A DNA stretch of 64,000 nucleotides, from assembly GCF_010015585.1 (NCBI RefSeq), contig NW_022985072.1, forward strand, positions 1,431,429-1,495,428, read 5' to 3'. Source of the DNA: Eremomyces bilateralis CBS 781.70 (taxonomy: Eukaryota; Ascomycota; Dothideomycetes; Eremomycetales; Eremomycetaceae). Position 1 is the first letter of the stretch; the number at the start of each line of letters is the position of its first letter. This document shows positions 47,162 to 59,066 of this stretch, one piece after another. A program made the position numbers and the translations under genes. The notes under the pieces were generated by a model. The model saw nothing but the letters and a program-made list of their open reading frames with translations, was not told the origin of the DNA and made no database searches.

Positions 47162-47931
47162 TATGTGATGCCATGCTTAGATGTCGTCCAACGGCACTCC
47201 ATTTGTTGCGACTGGCGATCTATTGAATGGGCATTCATGAGACGACGCGATACCCCATTACCCTAGGGGCTTAACAGTCATGCGTTGCGGGTCATGGCGA
47301 GCAACAGGACGCTTACACATTACACCGAAGCAATCCTCCAGCCTCCAAACCACTGAAGATTGCATGTTGGCGTGCTCAGCTCACGCCAACACTTGGACCT
47401 CGAAATCACAGTTCGAGGCATAAGACTTTGGCTCGAAGCCCTCCATTTCCGAATCTCGAACTCCTGGTTGCAGATGCCATTTACACTGACCAATCTAATG
47501 AGCCTCGGAGCTCAGCCTGCGCTATCTACTTCATGGGCATGGCGGCTACTTGTAAGATCCCGTAACGGGGCCGGTAGATTCCCTACCGCCATGACTTCGG
47601 ATCCGATAGCCGTTTATTATGCTCTTCGAAGCCCACCCTCATGGCTTCGCAACATCTTCGACGAATCTCTGTGGATCCCCCGTTACTGTTGAGACGACAG
47701 TTCTTTAAAGATGATCAGCTACCCCGCTCGAAGCGATTAGCTCAACAAGATGTATGGACAGGCACAACATTAGAGCGTTCTCTTCATTAGTGAACTATTC
47801 ACTCGGAACACGGATTGGACCGATGTCTATTGAAGCTAGCGTCTCTCCACGGTGGCGTTCGAGGGCACACCCAGGCTGTCGATACGACCGAGCATGTATT
47901 CCATCATTCGATACGCGGCACTTGGAGCGAA
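47162..47931. other. Intergenic stretch
   Basis: 3' flanks of convergent genes. A 110-codon plus-strand frame at 47360-47692 lacks any recognisable feature and is not called. Confidence 0.4.
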
Positions 47932-49623
47932 CTATTTATCCGCATTAGCGATTCGATGCATCTCAGAGAATGCTGGATTCAAAAAACTCGCCTGCGGAAT
48001 CATGTGGCCACTCAAGGATATCTCTACCCAAGTCAACCCTCGCTCCGTCCTCGTGTTCCCCACCGTCCCCGTCGAAGCCAACCCAGGGACATAGTCGTAA
48101 TTCTGATTCCAGTACGTGTCCGGAACGTAGACGGGGTCCGACGGACGCTTGGTGAAACCCTGGACGCCGTTCCAGGTCATGTTTTGGATGGTCATCAACG
48201 TGCCGTTCGTGAGCAGGACATAGTCGAGGTTCCCGTGGACGATCATGGTGCGGTTGGTCTTTTCGATCACCCGGGGCAGGACGCTGATGCCGCTGGGGTC
48301 CGAGGTGTCGATGTCGAGCACACCGTCTGAACATTCTTCCCATAGGCCGATGGGCGCGTTGATGGCTTTTTGGACCTCTGTTGCGAGGTTAGTCGGCGCC
48401 AACATCAGTGCCTAGGAATATCCCTACCTTCCCGATTGAAGAAAATCTCCGTGCCTGGGGGGGTGTACGCGAAGCTGCCAGGGAAGCCGAGAACATCCCA
48501 TAGGACGGGGCACGTCGTTGAGATTTCATAGACGCTAAAACAGGGGTTGATCAGAGAGACCGCGGTGTAGATGTCACCCCAGAGGTCGCAACCGGGATCG
48601 TTGCCGGTTTGGGGCGGAAGATCCATCTTTCCGACGGGTGGGAAGGTAAAGTACTTGTTGAAGTAATCGGTATAGCCGCAGGACTCTGCGCGAGCATGAA
48701 TGTCGGCCATGAAAGTCTCGTTTAAGCTGAACAAGTGGGGCCAATGATCAACGAATGGTACGGCAGGAACTGGAGCAAGTCAGTGATTTACGCTGCTATA
48801 TACGACTCGAAGCCATACTCTGAGTTGCAAAAACGTCATCTCCAATGACGGGACTGCGGAAAGTTAGTGTACGGGTTCAAAGTCTCTATTCTGCCACTCA
48901 CTCGTAGATCGTAATGCCTTGGACATCGAAGTACTTCTCATTCGTTTCGTTGAGCATGGCATCCGCGATATACGGAACATAGTATCCAGCATACGATTCT
49001 CCCACGACGTAGATATGCTTGTTATGGAGCTTGAACGTGTCCATGAAGTTCTTCCAGAATCCAAGGAACTGTTCCGCAACTTCTTCCTCTGAGGTGGCAG
49101 TGGGCGTACCCTGAGAGAAGCCAGTGCCGACGGGTTGCTCCACAAAGACGATGTTAGTCAGATTCTTGAACGCCCACGGATTGTAGGACACGCCGGCGGT
49201 GCCCCATTGCCAGAGAAAGTGGCCGGACTCTTGGAGCAGACCTTCGAGGGAGCTGCAGCCCGGTCCGCCGTTCAGCCAAATCGTGACATCATCTTTCCCG
49301 ACGGGATTGTCGGTTGGGAAGTACCAGAAGTAGAGCTGGCTCGCATTCTTAGACTCGGAGATTGGCATCAGTCCAGCGTAAGACTCTCCTATGTCGAAGG
49401 GGACATCGGGAATCTCCTTTCCGTTGACTTTGTACTTCCTCGCTCGGTCCGTCTGTTCAACATAGGGCTCTCTGGGGGCCAGCGGGGCTGTCCGTGGCTT
49501 GATGGGCTTAGGATGCGGTCGCTCCGGCAGCTTCTTCCTCGTCCCAATGTTCTTCGAGCTACGTGCAGCAACGTCGCTGAACAAGACTCCAAACAGCAGA
49601 AAGAGGGAGATGAGATATCTCAT
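47932..49623 (-). CDS. Secreted serine carboxypeptidase (peptidase family S10)
   Basis: Exons 49623-48902, 48853-48819, 48769-48428 and 48377-47932 encode 514 residues; the introns are 48, 49 and 50 nt. Residues 1-20 are a signal peptide (MRYLISLFLLFGVLFSDVAA). The substrate-binding motif is WLNGGPGCSSLEG and the catalytic Ser is residue 210 in GESYAGYY. The Asp lies in HGNLDYVLLTNG and the His in LSGHMIP, so the triad is complete. Several N-X-S/T sequons are present. The enzyme removes C-terminal residues from peptides in acidic surroundings, either outside the cell or in the vacuole. A short pro-region (residues 21-55) is rich in Lys and Pro. Confidence 0.93.
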
Positions 49624-51070
49624 TGTGACCGTATGGATCTGAACACCTATGATTGATCTTCAGAGTGTTGCATAGATGGAAGTCGAAATCAGAGGAAGGG
49701 GCCAAAGAATATCAAATCGGATTCAGGACCTCTGTGGTTTGAGAAAGCCGGTGGTACTCAAAGTGCCACTCCAGGCTAAAGCACCTGTAAATCACTGATG
49801 AGGCTCGAAACGAATTGACAGAACTGAAAGAACTGAAGTAAACTGAGGTGTTAAACGGATACCTAAGATTCCATCCGCCTACCTGGAACTATATGGGATT
49901 CCTGCAAGGTGAACATCGACTGTGACTTGTGTTAGTCCCTTACGTCCATCCAGCATCCCCAATATTTTCGAACCAACATGCTGATCATTGAAGCAGACTC
50001 CACCGACGGGAAGCAAACAAGAACAAAGCTGCCCATGTTTACTATCATGCTAGGATGATTATCGGGATACTGGCGTAATATTGCATGTGGATAGTCAATG
50101 GGACCTCCCAAGATGGGGATAGTTGACGGCAGGGGGAAGACTAGCAGACGATAGACGGGGGCGCGCCGGCGTAGAGCTGCAACATCCTCCTGCTGATCGG
50201 CATGATGAGATACGTTCTAGGTAGGACGCAAGGAAACTTAGCAAAGATTGAAGGGCTGAAGGTCACGATGGCATTGACGAATACGAAGTGCTGGATTCCT
50301 GGAGGCTGGAGATAAGAGACTTATCCAAACCTAAGGGCCAAGACTTAGGAGTTTGGAGAATGGAAGCTAAGCCTGTGGGAAGCAGACAAGCTTTGGCTCC
50401 CCCGCTTGAGGTCCCAGCATTGAGCATATTACTATATACTACGAAGTAGTATATACATAGGGCAGAGATAGATGGGTAGTTATGTAATTATGAACTACCT
50501 TACGGAATACGAACCGTTCATAGTATGGTTGAATAAGTAGAGATATGGTTGTATGAAAGCTCCCAGATTTGGCTCTTTCCCTGTTAGAGGTATCCTTCTT
50601 CGACTTCCCCACCATGGTCGAATATGAAGGTAGTACGGGAGGTAAAGCAGCATATTGCGAAAGGAATGCCGTCGCGAATCAACTTAGGCAGGATTGGTTT
50701 CCATGTAGAACTTGAAGTCCCTCGCTGACATATGAGCAAAGTGCTGTCGCAAGCGGCCTGAAATTTTTCCAGGTCTTCAACTATGCTTATGCCTTATGAT
50801 GCTTCATGATGCTTCGAATCAGCTGCAGGAGATGAGCGACCGCGAGAAAAACGCGTCAAGACTTGCAATTCGACGCCACGCGACAACAATTGGGGTATAT
50901 CGCAATTAACGATTTCCTACAGACTGTGCGCTGGGCTGGTTGACTCGGGAGTCCCTTTTCCCATCCGTTCCTATCTCACATGAAGCTGGCATAGCAAACT
51001 ATGCCCAATCGTTCAGGCAGACTCTAGCTTGCCCATCTCAAAAACCGGCCTGGTGTTTCTCTAACGCTCT
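49624..51070. other. Intergenic stretch at the left margin of the accessory region
   Basis: No gene is supported. It contains a perfect inverted repeat at 50433-50455 and otherwise unremarkable AT-richer sequence. It marks the change from core-type genes to the NLR and transposon-rich end of the window. Confidence 0.4.
50433..50455. repeat. Perfect inverted repeat, 10-bp arms with a 3-nt loop
   Basis: TATATACTAC, then GAA, then GTAGTATATA. It could form a hairpin, but it lies in a gene-poor region with no neighbour close enough to make it a clear terminator. Confidence 0.85.
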
Positions 51071-54000
51071 TCATACTGGCTTTTCCCCGTGCTTTTGCTC
51101 TACCACCTGCAAGTCATGGCATGGGTGCATGTCCTCGGCAGTAACATTACACATAAGACACAAATCGAAGTCGTTGCATACAGTACAGTGAAAGCGGGGA
51201 CCATATATATCCTGCCTTGCAGTTAGAAGAGTCTTCTGGTTCCTGACTGGACTTACATGGAAACAGCAGTTACACCAAAAGGAATCATCACCACGAACAC
51301 CTTTCGTCGCCATTGCTAATGTCGAATTAGAACTGGACTGCGCAATGAGAGACGAAGATTCGGTTGTTCCCAACACTGCGGACAGTGACGCTTCCGTCCC
51401 AGGTTCAAAATTGGGGTTCCTGTGGAACAGAGCCATAGAAACCGGGCTCCATATTCCTGGAGGGCGTACGGTATGAACCAATGTTTCATAACCACCATTC
51501 TTAATCAGAAGCTTGACGACATCCAGGTCGCCGGTTCTGCAGGCCCAATGCAATGGGCTCCATTTGTTTGCATCCGGAACCTTGATGGGATCGAGTTCCA
51601 ACACCCTCTGGATGACCTCTATCGAACCACTAGAACAAGCATAGTAGATTGTGCTATTGCCCGCGAGGTCAACATCGCTGCAACGGAGCCCTTGGCCTAG
51701 CAGATAATTTACGCAGTGGACGTTCCCACCGCGAGCCGCCACATGAATCGGCGTGCGTCCCATTCGATCCCTAATGGTGATATCAGCCCCGTAGGTTTCC
51801 ACTAGAGTCTGAAGCACTGTAAGATAGCCTTTAAATGCTGCAGCGTGTACAGCGGTACCATAATTATCGCAAGTGGCGTTGATATCGAGAAGGGGCTGGA
51901 GCGAAGAGTCGATAGGCGGAACTTTTTGGCCAGCTAGAGATCGGCCTGATGAATTGCGCGGTACAGTCTCCGGTGGGACCGTGGAACGATGTCTGATACC
52001 GAAGAGAAGGTTCACAATTTGGATATTCCCAGAAAGCGCTGAAGAATGTAATAGACTCTGTCGATTTTTGGTTAGAGTATTCGCTTCCGCTCCGCGGTCG
52101 AGCAGCAGCCGGACCACTTCGATGTGGCCGCTATCAGCTGCTGCGTTTATAGGCGTCCATCCGTCCTTGTTTGGAGTGTTGGCATCTGCTCCGCGGTCGA
52201 GCAGCAGACGGACCACTTCGATGTGACCACGGTTCGCGGCTGAGTTCACAGGCGTCCATCCGTTACTGTTTGGNNNNNNNNNNNNNNNNNNNNNNNNNNN
52301 NNNNNNNNNNNNNNNNNNNNNNNNNNNNNNNNNNNNNNNNNNNNNNNNNNNNNNNNNNNNNNNNNNNNNNNNNNNNNNNNNNNNNNNNNNNNNNNNNNNN
52401 NNNNNNNNNNNNNNNNNNNNNNNNNNNNNNNNNNNNNNNNNNNNNNNNNNNNNNNNNNNNNNNNNNNNNNNNNNNNNNNNNNNNNNNNNNNNNNNNNNNN
52501 NNNNNNNNNNNNNNNNNNNNNNNNNNNNNNNNNNNNNNNNNNNNNNNNTTCGATGTGACCACGGTTCGCGGCTAAGTTTACAGGCGTCCATCCGTTACTG
52601 TTTGGAGCATTGGCATCTGCTCCGCGGTCGAGCAGCAGCCGGACTACATCGATGTGGCCGCTATTAGCTGCTGCGTTTATAGGCGTCCATCCGTCCTTGT
52701 TTGGAGTGCTGGCGTCTGCTCCGCGGTCGAGCAGCAGACGGACCACTTCGATGTGACCACTGTTCGCGGCTAAGTTTACAGGCATCCATCCATCGTTGTT
52801 TGGAGTATTGGCGTCTGCTTCGCGGTCGAGCAGCAGCCGGACCACTTCGATGTGACCATGGTTCGCGGCTAATTTTACAGGCGTCCATCCGTTACTGTCT
52901 GGAGCATTGGCATCTGCTCCGCGGTCGAGCAGCAGCCGGACCACTTCGATGTGGCCGCTATCGGCTGCTGCGTTTATAGGCGTCCATCCGTCGCTGTTTG
53001 GAATATTGGCGTCTACTCCTCGGTCAAGCAGTAGCCGGACTACGTCGATGTGGCCGCTATCAGCTGCTGCATTTATAGACATCCATCCGTCGTTGTTTGG
53101 AGTATTGGCGTCTGCTCCACGGTCGAGCAGCAGCCGGACCACTTCGATGTGGCCGCTACCAGCTGCTGCATTCATTGCTGTGACCCCGTACTTGTTTGTA
53201 GTTCCGATCTCCGATCCTGCCACCAACAGAAAACTGACGACGTCCTTGAAACCTTTCTTCGCTGCTGTATAGAGCGCTGTCCGTCCCATAGAGTCTTTGA
53301 GTTCGAGCTTGGCGCCGTTGCTGGTTAAGGCTATGACCATATCCTCGAAACCTCCAGCTGCAGCAGCAACAAGAGCCGCACCAAACTCGCCTCCTTCAAC
53401 ATTCACGTCTGCACCCCATCTCATCAGCATCTCGAATGCCTTGTTGTTGTGCTTTGCGCAAGCCGCCTGTAGAGGGGTGCCATATCGACCACCCAAAACA
53501 TTCAGTTGCGTCTTATCTTGGTTCCAGATGGATTCCAGTGTCATAAGAAGATTGAATAACGTGGCATAGTATATTGGGGTTCCAGCTACTTTCTCTTCGC
53601 CATCCTCAGCATTTCGGCAAGACTCAAAGTACTTTGCCCACCTGCTGAACTTCGAATTTCCAGTATGTAAGAAGTCGGTCACGATCCGTGACGCCCAAGG
53701 ATCCTCTTTTACTACGTTTTCAAGGTGCAGTTGCCAAAACCTTGAAGCATAGTCAAGAAATGAATATCCACTGACATAGCTTTGATTATTATCTGAATCA
53801 TTCCAGATGTTGTTGTAATTCAAATATGTCAGGCAAACGGCCGAAAGATAACGATGCTGATCAGCCGGATTTGCTGCGCACTCAGTTGTGGATGCTTCAT
53901 CTGAGAGCATTTGCCGATGCTTTGGCAGAACCGATAGGAGAAACTCTCTGACTGATGGATGAACGAGGTGGATGGTTTTGGAGGCGGACTGATCCTCGGA

Positions 54001-56299
54001 ATTTGCTCTCCTGACTTCCACCAAAGAGCCGCAGATGGCTATAATCTCGTTTTCGATATACTTCTCGTCGATGTCGTCGGGGAGTTCATCTAACGGTAAA
54101 CTGCTACACTTGGCGTAAGTGTTAACAGCTAGGACTTCCGAAATCTCGGATACGGACAGTGGCCGTAAGGAAAATGTTGTCCAGCGCAAGATTGCAAATG
54201 CACGGTCTTGGTCATCTGCGGGCTGACGTTTGATGTCTTCCCAGTTCTTCTTGTACGTTTCAGTAAGTCCAATTGGCATGTTCTCAACGATATTTTCTAG
54301 TTTCGTCTTGCTTTTAGTGTCGCGCAGCTGTGGCTGCTGCATCTTGATCCACTGGAACATTCCCTCACATTTCTGAGTGAGTTTATCTGCCAGCCTCACT
54401 CGAAGGTTCTCATCCTTTCTTGGTAGCGTTTTATCCACCACAGATCTGGAGTAGAGTTTGAGATCGTCGTCGACATCTTTCTTCGTAATCTTGTATTTAA
54501 GAATGACTTGCTCTGATGATTTGACCGTTGACAACTCTACTTTAATATCAGTTTCTTCCCGGCTGGTTATGAGAATTCTCGTTGCGGTGCCGGCAGCCAC
54601 GCTCTTGAGCTTTTGCAAGAAACTGACACGAGCGTCGTCTGTTTTGGAGTACTCGTCGAGCCCGTCAAGGAAAAGAGCGACACCCTGCTTCTGTGCCAGG
54701 ACAGCTTCAAAAGCAGACCAGACCTCAGAGTCCAACGCTCTGGCTCCAACATCAGAGCGCTTGGCGTAGCCCCAGATCAGTTCGAGGGTGTCAGGATCTG
54801 GAGCTGCTAACTGTGCCATCCAAGACCGAATGATGAAGCTCATATCGCCTGTCGGAGCTGATGCGGTGTGAAGTGAGGAGAAGAAGAAAGCCACCAACCA
54901 CTCATGCTTAGCCTTAAAACGTTCAAGTATTTTGGCGCAAAGGACGGTTTTGCCAAACCCAGCAGGCCCACATACCCACAGTAGTCTAGGTGCATCGCTG
55001 CCGGAATCATCAGAATCCCAGGCAAGGTATTCAGGTTTGTGAAAGATCCAGTTGCATGTGCCATGAAGGTACAATGACAACTGCTTATCATATTGCTGAT
55101 GCATGTTGTATAGTCGGTTGAAGTTTGTCATATCCAGCCAGTCGATGGTAGCCGCCATCGCTTGCTCCCTGGCTTTACGTCGCGCATTATCAAAGTACAA
55201 TTGGATACTGCGCTGGAAGTTTGGGGACGCGGATCGGCCTCGTGTAGGTTGGTCTATTGAAAAGGTCATGAGCGTCATTTTCAGTACATCGCGGACTCTA
55301 CATACCACCAGCGGGATTTATCAAGATTGTGCCTGGTCGGATGGGGTATGGCCCAATGTTGATTAGCTCTGCGATGTTATAGGATGCGTGGACTCCAGAC
55401 TCCCTCCTGCCAATCAGTGCCGTCGGCGTATCCCAAGGCAGCGTTCCATTATCGATAACCTCTGCATCGCGATCAGAAGGAGCGGTCATTAATTCGCTGT
55501 AGGCAGGGCCCCATTGATGCGTAGAAGCGAAATTGGCCTGTAAGTTGAGCTGAGTATTGCTTGTGCGTTTGTAGATCTTCTCCTTCAGCCGACGCAATGC
55601 ATGTTCAGCTCCTTCCCCATAATGAGGCGACATGAATATGTTGAATATGCCCAATAAAGAGTAAGCCTTGTCCTCTTCGCGCTTGGTCTCGCGGTTATCG
55701 GCCCACGAAAAGCGCTCATCGATGCTGAACTCGGAAAGACCATGCCCTTGTAGAGCTTCGATTTTGATCTTTGTTATCTCGTGAAGTTGGCGTTCCAATG
55801 ACTGCTTGTCACCGAGGTGTTGCCCTTCTGAGGAGAAGAATTCGACCGACGTCGGTGCAATGAGCTCTTGGAGCGTCCAACCACGAGTAAACCATCTGCT
55901 TCTCCGAAAGGCAGGTTCCCAGAAGGATTGATCCATTTGGTCATAAGTATTCATCGAGACGTCTTCCAGATACACGTAACACTTGATCGCATTACGGTAC
56001 CAGTGAAACATGGATGTAATAGCCTCTGAAAGCTCTGCAGAGCTCGATTTATCAATACAGCAAGTATCCACCCAGATGTGCTGGAGGCCATCGCGAATGG
56101 CTTGCTTAGCACAGAACCGAATCTTACTGTATCCAACCTTTGCCTGCCCAAGGCCTTCGGTCATATCTCCAAAGGTGACTTCCTCCTCCTCATCATCATC
56201 TCTCCAGGTGTGCGAAAGTATCGCATATCTGGGGATATTCCTATGCAGATCTTTGGTCAGGCTGAACTCGCCACTTTCCGAAACTCTTAAGAGACGCAT
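51071..56299 (-). CDS. NLR-type protein: HET - NACHT - ankyrin repeats - ZZ zinc finger (contains assembly gap)
   Basis: Exons 56299-55306, 55253-51257 (with 275 N inside) and 51211-51071; the introns are 52 and 45 nt. Order of parts: HET domain, residues about 20-200 (YAILSHTWRDD, WVDTCCIDK, SRWFTRGWTLQELIAP); NACHT NTPase with Walker A GPAGFGKT (about 427-434) and Walker B GVALFLDGLDEY; helical linker; then ankyrin repeats. The central units are almost identical (DGWTPINAAADSGHIEVV, RLLLDRGADAN); more diverged units follow. The protein ends in a ZZ finger (C-x2-C, HCTVC, DLCLMC, HPCH). HET domains trigger cell death in vegetative incompatibility; NACHT-repeat proteins are fungal counterparts of NLR receptors, with the repeats recognising ligands. 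No lesions are seen outside the gap. Confidence 0.92.
52070..53190 (-). repeat. Near-identical 99-bp ankyrin-coding tandem repeats
   Basis: At least nine 33-codon units are visible on either side of the gap. They differ at only a few positions, mainly at the residues after DAN (TPNN, IPNS, APDS, TPNK, APNS) and at the helix start (NAAADSG, KLAANHG, NLAANSG, NSAANRG). Unit-to-unit identity at DNA level is far above that of the diverged repeats further along the same gene, which points to recent duplication or gene conversion within the array. Confidence 0.92.
52274..52548. other. Assembly gap (275 N) inside the ankyrin array
   Basis: Unsequenced or collapsed repeat. The frame resumes on both sides at codon boundaries, so the true length must be divisible by three; 275 is not. 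From the repeat phase, missing sequence should be 42 bp plus a multiple of 99. Confidence 0.98.
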
Positions 56300-58129
56300 T
56301 ACGAAGATTGAAAGCGAACACTGAGAGTTTATAGAGAAAAACGTTCAAATTTTCAAAAAGAATATCCTATGCAAAATTGTCCTGATTGACAATGCATCGT
56401 AAGGGTCGAGATTAGGGAAGTTGAGAATCTGTGAGTTGAGAAGTGGGGCCTCCTTCAGAAATCAGTGAGGGGCATGACCGCATGAGGCTCCCCGATTTAT
56501 TAATATCTCGATGCCTACGGAGTATCCGTGCCCTTGGACCCACCCACCACCTCAGTACGGGCCCTACGGGGGCAGTGCTCTGAGAAGCAAAGCAAAGCTG
56601 TGGCTGAGTTTCAAACTTGCACGTGCACGGAATTTACACAGAGAGATATTGGGACGGAGATGCCCTACGTACCTGCCTATAGCCCGGCCATTATCGAGGG
56701 CCTCAGTTTTGCCGATCAGCGACATGAGAGGATATTCGAAGCGCACCCTTAGGAAGGCCGTGATACATACCTCAGGTGCAGCAGCAGAAGACGTGCACTG
56801 CGCTGTCGTGTCGAACTGTCGATTACCGGTAGTCAAGACACGCTCACTTTACTGGTGTTTGCAGAATGAAACCATTTCTAACTATATACTTAGATTATTC
56901 TTAAATATTGCCGCCGCATTATCCGCCTTTTAAAGTACTGATTTGAATTGCAAATAATTCTGCACGCCCGCGAAGTCCAACTGTACGCGTCCACGTCACC
57001 GCGGGTGGAAACATTGATGGAGAAGAGTTCTCTATTGATGGCTAAGTACAGTGGCGATGAGAGAGACGCACGCGTCGCGCGTGCAGGTCGCAGGTGTTGA
57101 GCGTAGTATCGCCATACCACCAACACCAGCACGACTGTGTCTACTGCCTCCGCTTAGACACGGTGTCCTTTCATCAAGGGAGGCCTCTTGAGGGATACAA
57201 AGGGATACGAAAACCATCCGATAGGGGTCTATCTAGCTCGCAGCTGGATCCGGAAGCCTAACTTATCATTAGGTGGATGAGGACGCGTCCTAGGCCTCTA
57301 ACAGGACACCCTCAGGCTCGCCTACTCTGGGGTTACGCGTGAGCAACGAGCTGCGCGTAGCGAGGCCTTGGAACAATCCTAATTCTAAAGAACTTGTTAA
57401 GGCTAACTTGTATAAATCTAGGCGAACTCTGTTAAGGCCGGAGGGCCTCTTCGCAACGGGAGCGCTTGTTAAGGCCCCTCTATCGGAACCTGTTAATACC
57501 ACAACGACACGAGCTTACCGGGCGTAACAAGCACGACAGCTTACGGAACTGGAGTCACAGGCCAGTCGATAGAGGAGAAACACAGGTATGCTCCTGGTGG
57601 AGGCTTGATGGAGACACAGACCCGTCGCGTGGATCTATACAATGGGAGAATCACGGGCCAACTTAAGATGATGGAGGACACGAGCTTGGTTAGTAGGATA
57701 AGGCTGCTTGCGTTGCCCGGAGCGGAACGAATGCGTACTGCCTTATCCTGCAAGACACGGTCGGCCAATCAGAGGGAGACCTCTATGGGCAACGCGAAAC
57801 GGCTACTGTTTACAGTAGTCGCGGGGCGTAGTGCGTGGTAGCCACTGCTGGCTCCAAGGACCTCATCCCTTCAATGGGCTCTGACCCTTGGTGAATCTGA
57901 AAGCAGACGGGATCAAACCCCGGCCGGAGAGACTACCATGTGGCTCGAGAGAACGGATGCGCGTGTCGGTATACAGAGAGACAGGACCAGTCGCTAGGCT
58001 GGAACGCTGATGATGTATGCTTAAGGAGCATACAGGCGTTACACAGGCAGAGACCCTTTTGGTTCGGGGGCGACTGTGGACGAGCGAAGTGCAGATGGCA
58101 CAGCTCAGAAAACTGTGGCAGGAGTCTGG
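56300..58129. other. Gene-free stretch with degenerate sequence
   Basis: No supported gene. Around 57395, 57430 and 57467 the motif TGTTAAGGC recurs at 35-37 bp steps. Many short frames exist on both strands, none with a recognisable domain. The right part may be decayed 5' sequence of the adjoining LINE, but I cannot show it. Confidence 0.35.
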
Positions 58130-58736
58130 ATAGGCAGACTGGTGAAACCTGCGATTGTATACAAACACAATATAATGTCCTGTCCCCCGGCCCGAACCAG
58201 TTAGGGGATATCAGACACAACAGCGAAAAGGCCCGCACCGGATGATTCAGGACGAGTATCGAGCGAAATGGAGGGAGAGATGGCAAGCCGAAGCGGCCAG
58301 ACCAGGAAGGAGAGCAAGGACATGGAAGGACCCGTGGGAAACCCAGTGCCTTAACCGGTTCAATGGCCTTCAGAAACACGAGGCCTCGGCGCTTATGGCA
58401 CTACGGACTGAGGTAGTTGGAGTTAAAGGATGGCCTGCGAAAATCGGTGTCCCGGGAATCCACCCAGCGTGTGAGTGCGGTGCCCCCCGACAGTCTCTCT
58501 ACCATCTCCTTGCGTTTTGCCCGCAGCGGACCTACCAGAGGATCGCGCTCCTCCAACGAGCTGGAACAACGGACTTTAAGAGGATATTGCATGACAGGGA
58601 CAAGGTGCGCCACGCAGCAAGGTGGCTGATCGATGCGGGAGGCCTAGAGCAATACCGGGTGGCCAAGGAAGTTGAGAAGGAAGTAATAGAGGACTGGAAA
58701 CCGTTCCAGCTCCTCCACGACGTGCCAGAATAAGCT
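58130..58736 (+). mobile_element. 5'-truncated LINE remnant (Tad1-like), C-terminal part of the reverse-transcriptase protein
   Basis: The open frame ending at 58733 encodes about 180 residues that match the end of fungal non-LTR retrotransposon polyproteins: a YRAKWRERWQ helix, the block GLQKHEASALMALRTEVVG, and a zinc-knuckle-like CECGAPRQSLYHLLAFCP (C-x-C...H...C). The reverse transcriptase core, endonuclease and ORF1 are missing. Upstream the frame is broken by stops. No poly(A) tail is obvious after the stop. It is a dead fragment. Confidence 0.6.
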
Positions 58737-59066
58737 CTCCGCGTCGGCGGAAACACCGACCCGTGCGGAAAGATGAACAATGATTGAGATACTCTACTAA
58801 GGGGAGGAGGCGGGATTTTACGTACCTGCAGCCTCGGCTGGGGGGAAACTTTTGCCCGCGACAGACCAGATAGAATATCGTGCTCATAGACCCGAAAGGG
58901 ATCCAGATAGTACGTTAAATTGATTCTTATTATTAATAATCTAATAAGCAACTGTATTGCTACTCGCGTGATAAAGTACTTCGCTGGTCTCACCTTGTGT
59001 GCGCTGACATAAATACTCCTGAAAGTAAGAATAGAATGAGTCGGAGAATATCTGAAGACAAGGTCT
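58737..59066. other. Intergenic stretch
   Basis: Nothing recognised. AT-rich towards 58920-58980. Confidence 0.35.

Noticed and set aside
50433-50455. Inverted repeat as a transcription terminator
   Set aside because: Fungal nuclear genes do not use intrinsic hairpin terminators, and no gene end lies close by.
52070-53190. Regularly spaced repeats that might suggest a CRISPR array
   Set aside because: The 99-bp units are fully coding ankyrin repeats in a eukaryotic gene; there are no unique spacers.
57933-58379. 148-codon minus-strand frame
   Set aside because: Antisense to the LINE remnant and without domain similarity.
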